DNA from: Candidatus Gastranaerophilales bacterium
GTDB lineage: Bacteria; Cyanobacteriota; Vampirovibrionia; Gastranaerophilales; Gastranaerophilaceae
Length of the DNA stretch: 55,031 nucleotides
Assembly: GCA_944322845.1 (NCBI GenBank)
Contig: CALUQE010000014.1
Location: forward strand, 1 to 55,031
Direction: 5' to 3'
Part shown: one piece after another, positions 43,753-52,811 of the stretch
Position numbering within the stretch: position 1 is the stretch's first letter
Layout of the letters: each line of letters opens with the position of its first letter
Translations under genes and position numbers: made by a program
The notes under the pieces: generated by a model
What the model was told of the DNA's origin: nothing
The model's input: the letters and a program-made list of their open reading frames with translations, nothing else
The model's database searches: none

Positions 43753-43947
43753 ATGGTCATTAGAGTCTTATTTCTGTTTTTATCACTGGTTGTTTTAGTC
43801 AATTTGTGCATAATAACGTTATGCTATATAACGGGACAAAATTTGTATCAGAAATACGGAAAACAAATGCTGATAGTTTTCGGAAGTTTTGTATTTGTTG
43901 TTGCAGCCCTTTATGTAGCTCTGGCTCTTCTGGCTTTAGATTTCTAG
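43753..43947 (+). CDS. Small two-segment membrane protein
   Basis: 64 residues from the ATG at 43753, which has AGAGG before it; a TATAAT (43726-43731) lies inside any longer reading. Two hydrophobic segments (VLFLFLSLVVLVNLCIITLC and IVFGSFVFVVAALYVALALL) flank a short basic loop (GQNLYQKYGKQ). It lies 26 bp before the SPFH gene and is probably co-transcribed. It may be a partner or regulator of that protein. I do not recognise the family. Confidence 0.6.
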   Translation: MVIRVLFLFLSLVVLVNLCIITLCYITGQNLYQKYGKQMLIVFGSFVFVVAALYVALALLALDF

Positions 43948-43973
43948 TTAGTCGTATTTGTAGAGAAAGGAAA

Positions 43974-44768
43974 ATGATGGACAAAAAATTCTTTGGAATG
44001 CCGGTGCTGGTTTTATGCCTGCTGCTTTTATTTTTGATTTTATGTAACCCGTTTGTGATGGTCGGGCCGGGAGAGAGAGGTATTAAAATAACACTCGGAG
44101 AAGTTCAACCCGAAAGCTATGGAGAAGGGCTGCATCTTATCTTTCCTTTTATACAAAAATTCAAAACAATGGATGTAAAGACTCAGAAAAATACATATAC
44201 CACAGCTGTTTATACAAAAGATATTCAACAGGCTAAAATTACTTATGTCATAAATTACAATGTACAGCCTGATAAAGTTAATAAATTGTTTCAGGAAGTA
44301 GGTATGGACTATCCTTCAACCATTCTGATGCCTGTTGTTGAGGGTACAATAAAAGATATTATCGGAAAATGGAACGCTCAGGATTTAATAGCAAACAGAG
44401 AAAAAGCTACAGGCGATATTTTATTTAAGCTTCAGTCACAACTGGCTGATAACTATATAAATGTTACGGATTTCCAGATGACAGAAATTAATTATTCTGA
44501 TGTATTTGAAAGAGCCATCGAAAGTAAGGTAACAGCTGAGCAGGAAGCATTGAAGGCTAAAAATAAAACCGTTCAGGTGGAAGAAGAGGCAAAACAAAAA
44601 GTTATTGCTGCTGAAGCAGAGGCCAAATCTATGGCAATCAGAGCAAGAGCTTTGAGCCAGAATAAATCTCTGGTACAGTACGAAGCGGTTCAGAAATGGG
44701 ATGGCAAAATGCCTCAATATATGCTTGGAAATTCCGTTCCGTTTATTAACGTAAGCCCGTCAAAGTGA
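43974..44768 (+). CDS. SPFH/prohibitin family membrane protein (HflC-like)
   Basis: 264 residues. One N-terminal membrane segment, then the SPFH domain (about 30-190), with VGPGERGIKITLGEVQPESYGEGLHLIFPF at its start. A charged helix follows (about 190-245, AEQEALKAKNKTVQVEEEAKQKVIAAEAEAK). Family members form ring or cage complexes at membranes and control proteases such as FtsH. No second HflK-like gene is present. ATG at 43974 or 43977; a GAAAGG lies just before. The end is only 2 bp from the convergent GNAT gene. Confidence 0.92.
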   Translation: MMDKKFFGMPVLVLCLLLLFLILCNPFVMVGPGERGIKITLGEVQPESYGEGLHLIFPFIQKFKTMDVKTQKNTYTTAVYTKDIQQAKITYVINYNVQPDKVNKLFQEVGMDYPSTILMPVVEGTIKDIIGKWNAQDLIANREKATGDILFKLQSQLADNYINVTDFQMTEINYSDVFERAIESKVTAEQEALKAKNKTVQVEEEAKQKVIAAEAEAKSMAIRARALSQNKSLVQYEAVQKWDGKMPQYMLGNSVPFINVSPSK

Positions 44769-44770
44769 TT

Positions 44771-45262
44771 TTAAAGGGTATATTCCATTATATAATCATC
44801 CATAACAAAGCCGTTGCCTATGTCCGTGACGGCTTTGTCAATTATTGCAAGACGGTACTTTAAATAAGCGTCAATAGTCTTTTTGTTATTCTTATTAACG
44901 GTAAGTTTGATTGAAGAATAACCAAAGTCTTTTGCAATTTCTATGACTTTTTCAAAAGCAAGCCGTCCGAGACCCTGATGACGGTATTCTTTTTTGATAT
45001 AAAGTTTTGATAAGAATAAATAATCTTCTTTTCTTGAAATCCCGAAATACCCGCATTTTATGCCGTCTTTTAAGATAAAAAAGTATGCGTAATTTTCATT
45101 TTTTATCTGCTCAATTACGGCATTTTCTGATTGAAATTTTTCCACCATGTAATCTATTTGTTCGGCTGACAAAAGACACGGCCAGTATTCATGCCAGATT
45201 CCTGACGCCAGCTCTGCAAGCTCTTTGATATGCTCTTTATCAACAATTTTAAATTCAACCAT
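44771..45262 (-). CDS. GNAT family N-acetyltransferase
   Basis: 163 residues. Acetyl-CoA site in LYIKKEYRHQGLGRLAFEKV (Q/RxxGxG/A). Strand-helix order matches GNAT, with SSIKLTVNKNNKKTIDAYLKYR at the C-terminus. Substrate is unknown. The -10 box is six bases before the ATG, so the transcript is probably leaderless. Its end nearly touches the SPFH gene end. Confidence 0.88.
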   Translation of the reverse strand: MVEFKIVDKEHIKELAELASGIWHEYWPCLLSAEQIDYMVEKFQSENAVIEQIKNENYAYFFILKDGIKCGYFGISRKEDYLFLSKLYIKKEYRHQGLGRLAFEKVIEIAKDFGYSSIKLTVNKNNKKTIDAYLKYRLAIIDKAVTDIGNGFVMDDYIMEYTL

Positions 45263-45268
45263 ATAGTA

Positions 45269-45277
45269 ATTCTATCA
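45269..45277 (-). promoter_or_regulatory. Extended -10 promoter of the GNAT gene
   Basis: On the minus strand TGaTAGAAT, six bases before the ATG at 45262. The sequence around it (TTTATGATAGAATTA) is the same as in front of the gene at 29487-30422. Confidence 0.5.
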
Positions 45278-45327
45278 TAAATAGCAAAATTTTATTTTTC
45301 ACGTTTTAGTATAGAAAAGGAGAAATT

Positions 45328-45591
45328 ATGTCAGAAATAACATTTGGATCTAGTTATAAAATTCCTTTAACCCAATGGGGGATTAATAATTCAAAAAAAT
45401 TACAGTTAAAATCTCTTATAGGCTCTTACGGCGGAAAAATCGGCGGAAAAGGGCAGGACTCTTTTGCGGTTGTTTCAATGCAGGATAAAAAAGATATGGG
45501 ATTTATTAGAAAACTTAGAAAAATTGGATATTTTCAGTTTGAAATGTTTGAAAACAGTGACTTTCCAGAAAATTTAAAGAAACTTTTATAA
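45328..45591 (+). CDS. Small hypothetical protein
   Basis: 87 residues. Basic, Gly/Lys-rich centre (SLIGSYGGKIGGKGQDSF), aromatic C-terminus; no signal peptide or membrane segment. AGGAG ribosome site and a strong terminator close the unit. I do not recognise the family; real by signal quality. Confidence 0.6.
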   Translation: MSEITFGSSYKIPLTQWGINNSKKLQLKSLIGSYGGKIGGKGQDSFAVVSMQDKKDMGFIRKLRKIGYFQFEMFENSDFPENLKKLL

Positions 45592-45593
45592 AT

Positions 45594-45628
45594 AAAAGGC
45601 GCTTTCAAAGAATTTGAAAGCGCCTTTT
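45594..45628. terminator. Strong bidirectional terminator
   Basis: AAAAGGCGCTTTCAAA (45594-45609) and its complement (45613-45628) form a perfect 16-bp stem with a GAA loop and T-runs on both strands. It ends the small plus-strand gene and oadB on the minus strand. Confidence 0.92.
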
Positions 45629-45644
45629 TAAATCCATAAATATA

Positions 45645-46820
45645 TTAGTGGCAGAGTGCCAGTAATACACCTGCAGCTACTGCAGATCCGATAACACCGG
45701 ATACGTTAGGACCCATAGCGTGCATTAACAAGAAGTTTTGAGGATTAGCTTCCTGACCTACTTTATTAGATACACGTGCTGCCATAGGTACTGCAGAAAC
45801 GCCTGCTGACCCGATGAGCGGATTGATTTTTTCTTTGCTGAACAGGTTCATTATCTTAGCCATAATTACACCGCCTGCAGTTGCAAGTGAGAATGCAACT
45901 ATACCCAAGATTAAGATGAACAATGTCTGGATTGTCAGGAATTGGTTAGCAGAAAGTTTTGAACCTACTGATAAACCGAGGAAAATTGTTACAATGTTGA
46001 TTAAAGCATTTTGCATTGTATCTGACAATCTTTCAACAACACCGCATTCTTTACATAAGTTACCGAAAGTTAAAGCACCGATAAGCGGGCAGGCATCCGG
46101 AAGCAGAATTACGCAGAGTAATAATACAAGAAGCGGGAATACAATCTTTTCTCTTTTTGAAACTTCTCTCAACTGTGTCATCTGAATTTTTCTTTCTTCT
46201 TCAGTAGTTAAAAGTTTCATGATAGGCGGCTGGATTACAGGAACCAGTGCCATATAAGAGTACGCAGCAACAGCGATTGCACCTAAAAGTTCAGGAGCTA
46301 ATCTTGTTGTAACGAAGATTGAAGTCGGGCCGTCAGCACCGCCAATGATACCGATTGCGGCTGATTGCGGCATTGTGAAACCAAAGAAACATAATGCCAT
46401 CAATAATGCGCCGAAGATACCGAATTGTGCGGCACCGCCGAGTAATGCGGTTTTAGGGTTCGCAATAAGCGGACCAAAGTCTGTCATTGCGCCGACGCCC
46501 ATAAAGATTATTAACGGGAATAAACCTTTATGAATACCTGCTTCATAAATTACACCTAAGAAACCGTTTGGACCTGCCATATCGCAAACCGGAATATTTG
46601 ATAATAAACCGCCGAATGCAATCGGAACTAAAAGTAACGGTTCAAACTGCTTTTTGATGCCTAACCATAACAGGAACAGGCAGATAAGAATCATTATCCA
46701 GTAGCCGTGCATATGCAGAAATTGTTCAAATCCGTTTGTAATTGCAGGATCGGCAGGCTTAACGAAGTTCATTATACCCGTTGAATTCCAAAGAGTTACT
46801 AAACCTTCTCCTATATTCAT
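45645..46820 (-). CDS. oadB: Sodium-pumping decarboxylase beta subunit
   Basis: 391 residues, about eleven membrane segments. The beta subunit decarboxylates carboxybiotin and drives sodium out of the cell. The key conserved block [15 protein letters not shown] contains the essential aspartate. [20 protein letters not shown] is the second family signature near the C-terminus. Lies 10 bp after oadA. Together with oadA, oadG and birA it forms a full membrane-bound biotin decarboxylase. Confidence 0.96.
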   Translation of the reverse strand: MNIGEGLVTLWNSTGIMNFVKPADPAITNGFEQFLHMHGYWIMILICLFLLWLGIKKQFEPLLLVPIAFGGLLSNIPVCDMAGPNGFLGVIYEAGIHKGLFPLIIFMGVGAMTDFGPLIANPKTALLGGAAQFGIFGALLMALCFFGFTMPQSAAIGIIGGADGPTSIFVTTRLAPELLGAIAVAAYSYMALVPVIQPPIMKLLTTEEERKIQMTQLREVSKREKIVFPLLVLLLCVILLPDACPLIGALTFGNLCKECGVVERLSDTMQNALINIVTIFLGLSVGSKLSANQFLTIQTLFILILGIVAFSLATAGGVIMAKIMNLFSKEKINPLIGSAGVSAVPMAARVSNKVGQEANPQNFLLMHAMGPNVSGVIGSAVAAGVLLALCH

Positions 46821-46830
46821 TTTAACCTCC

Positions 46831-48621
46831 TTAACCTACAATTGCCAGAGCCTGACCTGTAACAACCTTGTCGCCTTGATTTACAAGGATAGATTGTACA
46901 GTTCCTGCTTTTGGTGATTTGATTTCAATTTCCATCTTCATAGCTTCAAGAACCATAATTACATCCCCAACAGCAACAGAATCACCAGGATGAGCTTCAA
47001 TTCTCAGAACGTTACCCGGAACACCGGCTTTAACTTCTTCACCTGAGCCGCTTCCTGCTGAAGCTGAAGAATGTTCAATGCCTTCTTTAACTGAAACGTC
47101 ATAAGTTTTGCCGTTAACAGAAGCTTTGTCACCTTCAAGCTTGATAGCATATGATTTTCCGTTAACTTTAACAGTGTATTCGCTGCCGTTAGCGGAAACA
47201 GGAGCACAGGTTTGTGCAGGGCAGTTTTTGCGAACACCGATTTGACCTTTGCCTTGAAGGAACATAATACCTTTTTCTTTGCAGGCACCTGCAATGAAGA
47301 TATTTTCATCATTAACATCAAGTCCTGCATCCTGAAGCATTTTTGTAGCAGCTGCAATACCTTTATTAGGGTCTTTATCATTCAAGTCAACCACTAATTC
47401 TGTTGTAGGCTGCAAGCCAAGCTGTTCTTCAGCAATTTTGATAACTTCAGGATCCGGTTCGCAAGGAGTTTTTCCGAAATAACCGAGAACCATCTTGCCG
47501 TAACCTTCTGCCATTTTCTTCCATTTTCCGAACATAACGTTGTTGAAAGCCTGTTGGAAATAGAATTGAGAAACAGGTGTAACTGATGTTGCAAAACCGC
47601 CTTTTTCAACAACTTCTTTCATAGCGGCAACAACTTCAGGGAATTTGTCCATAACGCCGTTGTCTCTCATCATTTGAGTATTAGCTGTCAAAGCTCCGCC
47701 AGGTAACGGTGAAGAAATAATCATCGGGTTAACTGCCAGTGCTTCCGGCGGTAAGAAGTAATCTTTCATACATTCTTTGAAGATTTCTTCTGTTTCAAGA
47801 ATCTTGTTAATATCAATACCGAGATCATATTCGGAACCTTTAAGAGCGTGCCACATAGAAACAATATCCGGCTGAGCAGTTCCGCCTGAAACAGGTTTCA
47901 TAGAAAGGTCAATACCGTCAGCACCACCATCAAGAGCTGCCAAGTATGCAGCTAAGCCGGTACCGGCTGTTTCGTGCGAGTGGAATCTGATGTGAGCTTC
48001 TGAACCCAGAATCTCACGTGTTCTTTTAATTGTTTCATAAACTTTTCTAGGAGCAGATGTCCCTGATGCGTCTTTGAATGCTATGCTGTCAAACGGAATT
48101 CCTGCATCAAGAATGTTTCTCAAGACTCTTTCATAGAAAGCAACATCATGTGCACCGGTGCATCCGATAGGAAGTTCCATCATTGTAATTGTAACTTCGT
48201 GTTTTAAACCGTTGTCTTTAATGCATTGACCTGAGTAAATCAAGTTGTTAACATCATTCAAAGCGTCAAAGTTTCTGATTGTTGTAACGCCGTGTTTTTT
48301 GAATAATTTTGCGTGTAAATTAATCATATCTCTCGGTTGGGAATCAAGTCCTACAACATTAACACCTCTTGCAAGGGATTGCAGATTAATATCCGGACCT
48401 ACTGCAGCTCTGATTTTGTCCATAGTTTCAAAAGCATTTTCATTGCAGTAGAAAATCGGTGACTGGAATCTTGCACCGCCTGCAACTTCAAAATGTTTGA
48501 TACCGGCAGCTACTGCTGATTTAAGTGCCGGAAGAAAATCGTCAACGAAAACTCTCGCTCCGTAAACTGATTGGAAACCATCTCTAAAAGATGTGTCCAT
48601 AACTTTAATAAGTTTTGTCAT
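46831..48621 (-). CDS. oadA: Oxaloacetate decarboxylase alpha subunit/pyruvate carboxylase B-type carboxyltransferase with biotin domain
   Basis: 596 residues. The N-terminal carboxyltransferase barrel (about 1-280) has [12 protein letters not shown], the lysine in [10 protein letters not shown], and metal-binding HSH in [11 protein letters not shown] helical middle follows. The C-terminal biotin-carrier domain (about 525-596) has biotinyl lysine K562 in EAMKMEI, linked by a short Ser/Ala/Gly stretch. It moves CO2 from oxaloacetate (or a related acid) to biotin. BirA, encoded first in this operon, should attach the biotin. A biotin carboxylase (pyruvate carboxylase A) is not in the window. 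Confidence 0.94.
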   Translation of the reverse strand: MTKLIKVMDTSFRDGFQSVYGARVFVDDFLPALKSAVAAGIKHFEVAGGARFQSPIFYCNENAFETMDKIRAAVGPDINLQSLARGVNVVGLDSQPRDMINLHAKLFKKHGVTTIRNFDALNDVNNLIYSGQCIKDNGLKHEVTITMMELPIGCTGAHDVAFYERVLRNILDAGIPFDSIAFKDASGTSAPRKVYETIKRTREILGSEAHIRFHSHETAGTGLAAYLAALDGGADGIDLSMKPVSGGTAQPDIVSMWHALKGSEYDLGIDINKILETEEIFKECMKDYFLPPEALAVNPMIISSPLPGGALTANTQMMRDNGVMDKFPEVVAAMKEVVEKGGFATSVTPVSQFYFQQAFNNVMFGKWKKMAEGYGKMVLGYFGKTPCEPDPEVIKIAEEQLGLQPTTELVVDLNDKDPNKGIAAATKMLQDAGLDVNDENIFIAGACKEKGIMFLQGKGQIGVRKNCPAQTCAPVSANGSEYTVKVNGKSYAIKLEGDKASVNGKTYDVSVKEGIEHSSASAGSGSGEEVKAGVPGNVLRIEAHPGDSVAVGDVIMVLEAMKMEIEIKSPKAGTVQSILVNQGDKVVTGQALAIVG

Positions 48622-48661
48622 GTGTCTTACCTCTCTTTATTTTGACAATTTATAAAAAATA

Positions 48662-48898
48662 TTATTTTTTTAGTAATGCAGAAAGTATTGCAACGGCAAT
48701 GTTTTCATCTTCATTTGCCGCTTGAGCAACTTTGCAGGTTCCTGCTGTTTGAGGAACAGCTTCCGGAAAAATTTCATTTAATTTTTTTACAACTTTAGCC
48801 ATAACAAGCATTGATATAATAGTTGTGCATAAAAATGCAAGCACAGTTCCCATACCAATGAACATTACAGTTAAACTTTGAATAAATGTTTCGTTCAT
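48662..48898 (-). CDS. oadG: Sodium-pumping decarboxylase gamma subunit
   Basis: 78 residues. One N-terminal membrane segment (SLTVMFIGMGTVLAFLCTT) followed by a short soluble tail, the OadG layout. It joins the alpha subunit to the membrane part. It overlaps birA by 4 bp (ATGA) and is followed by oadA. The short His-free tail differs from the metal-binding tail of some other OadG proteins. Confidence 0.88.
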   Translation of the reverse strand: MNETFIQSLTVMFIGMGTVLAFLCTTIISMLVMAKVVKKLNEIFPEAVPQTAGTCKVAQAANEDENIAVAILSALLKK

Positions 48899-49614
48899 AA
48901 TATGTCTCCTATCAAAAGTATATGTTCTTGATTATCCTTACCAATTAACCTTAAAGCACCATTATCTGTTATATCTTTTGCTAACCCCGAAATTGTTTTG
49001 TCAAAGATTTTTACAGAAATATTTTTATTGAGAAAACCGGCTCTTTTTAAATACTCTTCTTTTATTAATAAAAAACCTGTTTCAATAAATTTATCATACA
49101 TCAAAAAAAATCTTGCTAAAAGTTTTTTTAAAAAGATTTCTTTATCAATAATTTTTCCTGTTTCAATATTTAAAGATGTTGCAGGCTGGTCAATTTTATC
49201 CAGTAATTCTTTTTTTGTATTCAAATTTATTCCAAATCCGAGAATAAGTCCTTTTAATTTACCCTGTTCAATAACACCTTCCGCTAAAATTCCCGATATT
49301 TTTTTAGAATTTATCTGAATATCGTTAGGCCATTTTATTTTTGGAATAACTCCGTACTCTTCAAATGTTTGAGCAAGAACTACACACAAATACTGGGTTA
49401 AATTGGAATACACTTCTCTCATATCTTCAGAAGGTTTTAGTACAATAGAAGCGTAAATATTATCTTTGCCAAGATAAGCCCATTTTCTGTCGAGTCTTCC
49501 TCTTCCGGAGGTTTGATTAAAAGTGTAAACTACTGTTTTGTCGGATAAATCCTGAATATGCTCTTTAGCATATTTATTAGTAGAATCAACCTCTTCTATA
49601 TAAAATAAATTCAT
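48895..49614 (-). CDS. birA: Biotin-protein ligase
   Basis: 239 residues. Class I (no DNA-binding domain). EEVDSTNKYAKEH and NQTSGRGRLDRKWAYLG are the ATP/biotin-binding motifs, followed by IKWPNDIQINSKKISGILAE with the catalytic lysine. The C-terminal SH3-like domain is short. It opens the operon birA-oadG-oadA-oadB, so the ligase is made with its substrate. The -10 box (TAGAAT) is six bases before the ATG; no ribosome site. Probably leaderless. Confidence 0.94.
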   Translation of the reverse strand: MNLFYIEEVDSTNKYAKEHIQDLSDKTVVYTFNQTSGRGRLDRKWAYLGKDNIYASIVLKPSEDMREVYSNLTQYLCVVLAQTFEEYGVIPKIKWPNDIQINSKKISGILAEGVIEQGKLKGLILGFGINLNTKKELLDKIDQPATSLNIETGKIIDKEIFLKKLLARFFLMYDKFIETGFLLIKEEYLKRAGFLNKNISVKIFDKTISGLAKDITDNGALRLIGKDNQEHILLIGDIL

Positions 49615-49620
49615 ACTTTT

Positions 49621-49626
49621 ATTCTA
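49621..49626 (-). promoter_or_regulatory. -10 box of the birA-oadGAB operon
   Basis: TAGAAT on the minus strand, six bases before the ATG at 49614, with TTTTCA 17 bp upstream as a weak -35 box (4/6). The upstream terminator's T-run lies just before it. Confidence 0.45.
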
Positions 49627-49630
49627 ATAT

Positions 49631-49666
49631 AAAAAAGCTGCTCTGAAAATAAATTTTCAAAACAGC
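49631..49666 (-). terminator. Terminator after the 246-residue protein gene
   Basis: On the minus strand GCTG-TTT-TGAAAAT...ATTTTCA-GAG-CAGC followed by TTTTTT. The stem has a small internal loop. Confidence 0.7.
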
Positions 49667-49699
49667 CTGTATGTACACATTAGGTTTGCATTTGTTTTA

Positions 49700-50440
49700 T
49701 TAAGCTGACTGCTTATATTCCTTTGCAGGATTTAATTCGATTTCTTTAGCCGTTGCTGCATTATTTGGATTCAGTGCAATTTCTTTTGTTTGTTCTTTAG
49801 GAGCTTCGTCTTCTCCAAATAATTTTCTTCCTATCCAGTTGGCAAGCGGAGTAATTGCAACCGGTGTAAAGAATCTGTAAATTAGTGTGAAGGTTAACAA
49901 CGTTGCAAGAGTTTTGAATCCTTTTAATCGTGAACCTAATCTTGCTTCCAGTTCCGCGGCTTTTTCTGCAGAAATTAAACCTAAAGCTTTTTTCTGTTCT
50001 TGTAATCCGGAATATCTGTATTCAAGCTTTTTATTCTTTTCTCTTAATTTAGTATCTACCCAGTAACCAAGGATTGTCGGAACAACAAAACCTAGTCCCT
50101 GGTTAATTGCAAGAGTTTTTCTTCTTTTCTTATCCAGATCTTTTTTGGTAAGGGTTTGTTCCATGTACACACCGGAGGTTAATAATGAACCTAGAACAGA
50201 CATGTGCTGTGTCATTTGTCCCGGGAATTTAGATAACTTGTTAGATGTTTTATGCACCCAGTTTGTGTTATACATTGGCTCTGCATATTTTTCTCCGAAG
50301 AATTTACCAACTTTATCCCAGAACTTTGCTTTAAATGCAACACTGTCGTTTACATTGCCTGTATTTTGTGTATTATTATTAAATTTATTTCTATATATAT
50401 TGTTATATTGCTGATAATTATTAAGAGTTTGAATTCTCAT
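49700..50440 (-). CDS. Lineage-type membrane protein with VAFKAK motif
   Basis: 246 residues. A disordered Asn/Tyr/Gln-rich N-terminus (about 1-30) is followed by NDSVAFKAKFWDKVG. Then come hydrophobic stretches (MSVLGSLLTSGVYME, LGFVVPTILGYWVD, TLATLLTFTLIYRFFTPVAI) and a C-terminus with EIALNP and EIELNPAKE. The protein from 50440-51840 has the same order of features (VSFKGK, membrane stretches, IELRPEKE). Its ATG overlaps the stop of that gene in TAATG. I do not know a named family. Probably an envelope protein specific to this lineage. Confidence 0.7.
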   Translation of the reverse strand: MRIQTLNNYQQYNNIYRNKFNNNTQNTGNVNDSVAFKAKFWDKVGKFFGEKYAEPMYNTNWVHKTSNKLSKFPGQMTQHMSVLGSLLTSGVYMEQTLTKKDLDKKRRKTLAINQGLGFVVPTILGYWVDTKLREKNKKLEYRYSGLQEQKKALGLISAEKAAELEARLGSRLKGFKTLATLLTFTLIYRFFTPVAITPLANWIGRKLFGEDEAPKEQTKEIALNPNNAATAKEIELNPAKEYKQSA

Positions 50441-51840
50441 TATGCCACCGCCTTTCTGGCAGAAATATCTTCTTTTTCAGGTCTTAACTCAATGTTCTTT
50501 TGTGTATTTTCTGCCTGTTCAGGTTTTTTGTTCTTTTCCAAATGGAATACATTTTTAAGAACAATTGGTATTAAAGCTATGGTTGCTGCTGCAACGAATG
50601 GTCTTGTAACGATATCCGGCAGCCAGGTTAGTAATTTATTAGAAATTTCGTTGTCGAGATCTGCATCTAAATATTTTTGTATAACAGGAGAACCGAGTTT
50701 GTCCGGAACTCTGCTCTTGTCTTTAATGCCATTGTTGGTTTGATAAGATACATACTTTTCAACCTTATCTTTTGTATCAAATCTCTTTTTACCACTATAA
50801 AGAGGTATTGCATCAGTTGTTTCTCTATAAGAAGAAATGTGGATAGAATCCATATCAAGCTTGAATGGAGTTCCGTCTGTATTTTTCCAGAAATCCGTAT
50901 GCAATCTCTTGCCGTCTTTCTTAATAGAATTCAAATCAACAGTAGGGAATACTTCTTTTAAGAAGTCTTCATCCATATGCTGCAGTGAGAAGAAGTTCTG
51001 TCCTACACCATCTTCTTTCACGGAAACAAACATATCTTTTAAATCGATGTGTAGTTTATTGCCGTTTCTGTCAATCCATTCATTGGCAGACTTACCTTTC
51101 ATTTCTGCAAGATTGATATCTGCTCCTATTGATTTTAAAGTCCCTTCTGAAACTTCTGATATATGTTTTGGTTTTGCAACCTTGATTACATCTTTAAATT
51201 CTTTCGAGAACGGATTACCATAGATATCTTTCCATTCATTCATCGGTTTTCTTATATTTGCAGCTTTGTCTTTCCAAATGGAATCAATGTTTAAGTTTGG
51301 ATACATAGTTTCAAGAGTTTTGGTCTTGAAGTTCTTAACCAGATTTTGCATTGCATACTTTAAGCCCTTTGTAAACGGCATAGCTAGGAATATTGGTGAA
51401 ATTAAACCGACTACACCTGAAGAAATTGAGTGAGCGGAAGCGTAAATATTATCTTCTTTGCTTTTCTTTGTCGGAATTGCCATAATTGCAAACGGTCTAA
51501 GGAATGTACAAATTAAAAATGAAATTGCAGCCTGTATAAATACTTCCTGACTCATAGAATCAAGAACCTTATCAAAAACACCGCTGGTGAGAATCTTATC
51601 ATACCATTTCTTCTCTTTACCCGCGGTGTTTTTTGTTTTGTCTATAACTTTTTGAATAATCTCTTTTTTGCCCTTAAAAGACACATTTCTCTCATACGTA
51701 TCTTGTTGGTCATAAAGGTGCTGCTTTCGCATGCGTTCCGAATAATTTAATCTAAGCTCATTAGATGGGATAGGTACATTGTTGGTTGATTGTATTCTCC
51801 CTAACGAGTTTAGATTTTGCGTTGTATGAATCTTCATCAT
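50440..51840 (-). CDS. Lineage-type membrane protein with VSFKGK motif
   Basis: 466 residues from the ATG at 51840; an in-frame TTG at 51849 is less likely. A disordered N-terminus leads to ERNVSFKGKKEIIQ. A membrane-like part (about 95-170) contains FIQAAISFLICTFLRPFAI and ISSGVVGLISPIFLAMPF. The central soluble part (about 200-390) is rich in Lys/Asp and the repeated phrase KLHIDLKDM/RLHTDFWKN/PFKLDMDS. A further membrane stretch (WLPDIVTRPFVAAATIALIP) and IELRPEKE close the protein. It is the companion of 49700-50440; the two are translationally coupled. Function unknown. Confidence 0.72.
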   Translation of the reverse strand: MMKIHTTQNLNSLGRIQSTNNVPIPSNELRLNYSERMRKQHLYDQQDTYERNVSFKGKKEIIQKVIDKTKNTAGKEKKWYDKILTSGVFDKVLDSMSQEVFIQAAISFLICTFLRPFAIMAIPTKKSKEDNIYASAHSISSGVVGLISPIFLAMPFTKGLKYAMQNLVKNFKTKTLETMYPNLNIDSIWKDKAANIRKPMNEWKDIYGNPFSKEFKDVIKVAKPKHISEVSEGTLKSIGADINLAEMKGKSANEWIDRNGNKLHIDLKDMFVSVKEDGVGQNFFSLQHMDEDFLKEVFPTVDLNSIKKDGKRLHTDFWKNTDGTPFKLDMDSIHISSYRETTDAIPLYSGKKRFDTKDKVEKYVSYQTNNGIKDKSRVPDKLGSPVIQKYLDADLDNEISNKLLTWLPDIVTRPFVAAATIALIPIVLKNVFHLEKNKKPEQAENTQKNIELRPEKEDISARKAVA

Positions 51841-51949
51841 AGTTTCCAATCTAAATTAACTGTCTACACATTTATCATAAAACAAAGGAAAATTTTTTTT
51901 GCTAGTTGTTTACAATTTTGTTACAATTGTTTTGGAAGCAGAGTTAATT

Positions 51950-52807
51950 ATGAATAAAAATGCCATTATAGCTTGTTTAATATTTATTTTGTCTACAAAT
52001 TTTGTTCAGGCATTTGATCTGGACATGACAGTAGACGATGAAATCAGAAAAAACTACAATTCATCTAAACTTGTTGACGACACTCATACAGGGAGTTCGG
52101 AAGAAGAGTCTCTGCCTTCACTGCCGGAGATTTCAAAATACGATAAACAAAATGAAACGGTAAACAAAGCTATTGATAAAGAAATAGAGCCGGTAAAAGA
52201 TATCCCTGTTCAAAATACAATCACATCAAACGCTATAAAAATCCGCAAAGGAACCTCTTTTGATGTAGTAAATTCAACTAAAATTTCGGACTGGCTTGCA
52301 AAAGGAAATACTGTAAAATTCAGCACTAAAACTCCAATTGTAAAAAGAAAATATACAATTCCCGCCGGAACTGCTTTTACAGGGGAAATTCTTGAAGTTC
52401 ACAGACCGCAGATAACCTGCAACGGCGGGCTTGTTGTTATAAGAGTAAGAAGCATGACTTATAAAGGTAAAACTGTTCCTATAAATGCATATATTACAAG
52501 AGCGGATGATAAGATGATATTTTTAAACAATATAAAAGGGGACAGGACTTTATTAAAAACAATGTGGAAAAAAGGCAACTGGGGAAGAACGCTCTTCGGT
52601 AGAATGTTTAACCTGACAGTAGACCTCGGAGGCGACGGAGCAACTCTTCTGCTCTCGCCGTTCCCGCTTGCTTACGGTACAATCTGTCTCGGTCTAAATA
52701 CTCTAACCTCTCCGATTTGCGCCTTTTTCTCAAAAGGCGGGCATGTCTCAATTCCTGCCGGAAGTGATTTCAGAATTAAATTTTTAGATACAGCTTATCT
52801 GCAATAA
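51950..52807 (+). CDS. Secreted protein of unknown function
   Basis: 285 residues from the ATG at 51950, which gives a clean signal peptide (MNKNAIIACLIFILSTNFVQA). An acidic low-complexity stretch (about 25-85) follows, and then a beta-rich domain with KRKYTIPAGTAFTGEILEV and VVIRVRSMTYKGKTVPINAY. The C-terminus has SIPAGSDFRIKFLDTAYL. The repeated IPAG(T/S)xF phrase suggests two related beta units. No lipobox. TTGTTACAA, part of the 14-mer noted upstream of the sigma28-type promoters, occurs 24 bp before its ATG. Family unknown. Confidence 0.68.
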   Translation: MNKNAIIACLIFILSTNFVQAFDLDMTVDDEIRKNYNSSKLVDDTHTGSSEEESLPSLPEISKYDKQNETVNKAIDKEIEPVKDIPVQNTITSNAIKIRKGTSFDVVNSTKISDWLAKGNTVKFSTKTPIVKRKYTIPAGTAFTGEILEVHRPQITCNGGLVVIRVRSMTYKGKTVPINAYITRADDKMIFLNNIKGDRTLLKTMWKKGNWGRTLFGRMFNLTVDLGGDGATLLLSPFPLAYGTICLGLNTLTSPICAFFSKGGHVSIPAGSDFRIKFLDTAYLQ

Positions 52808-52811
52808 ATTT

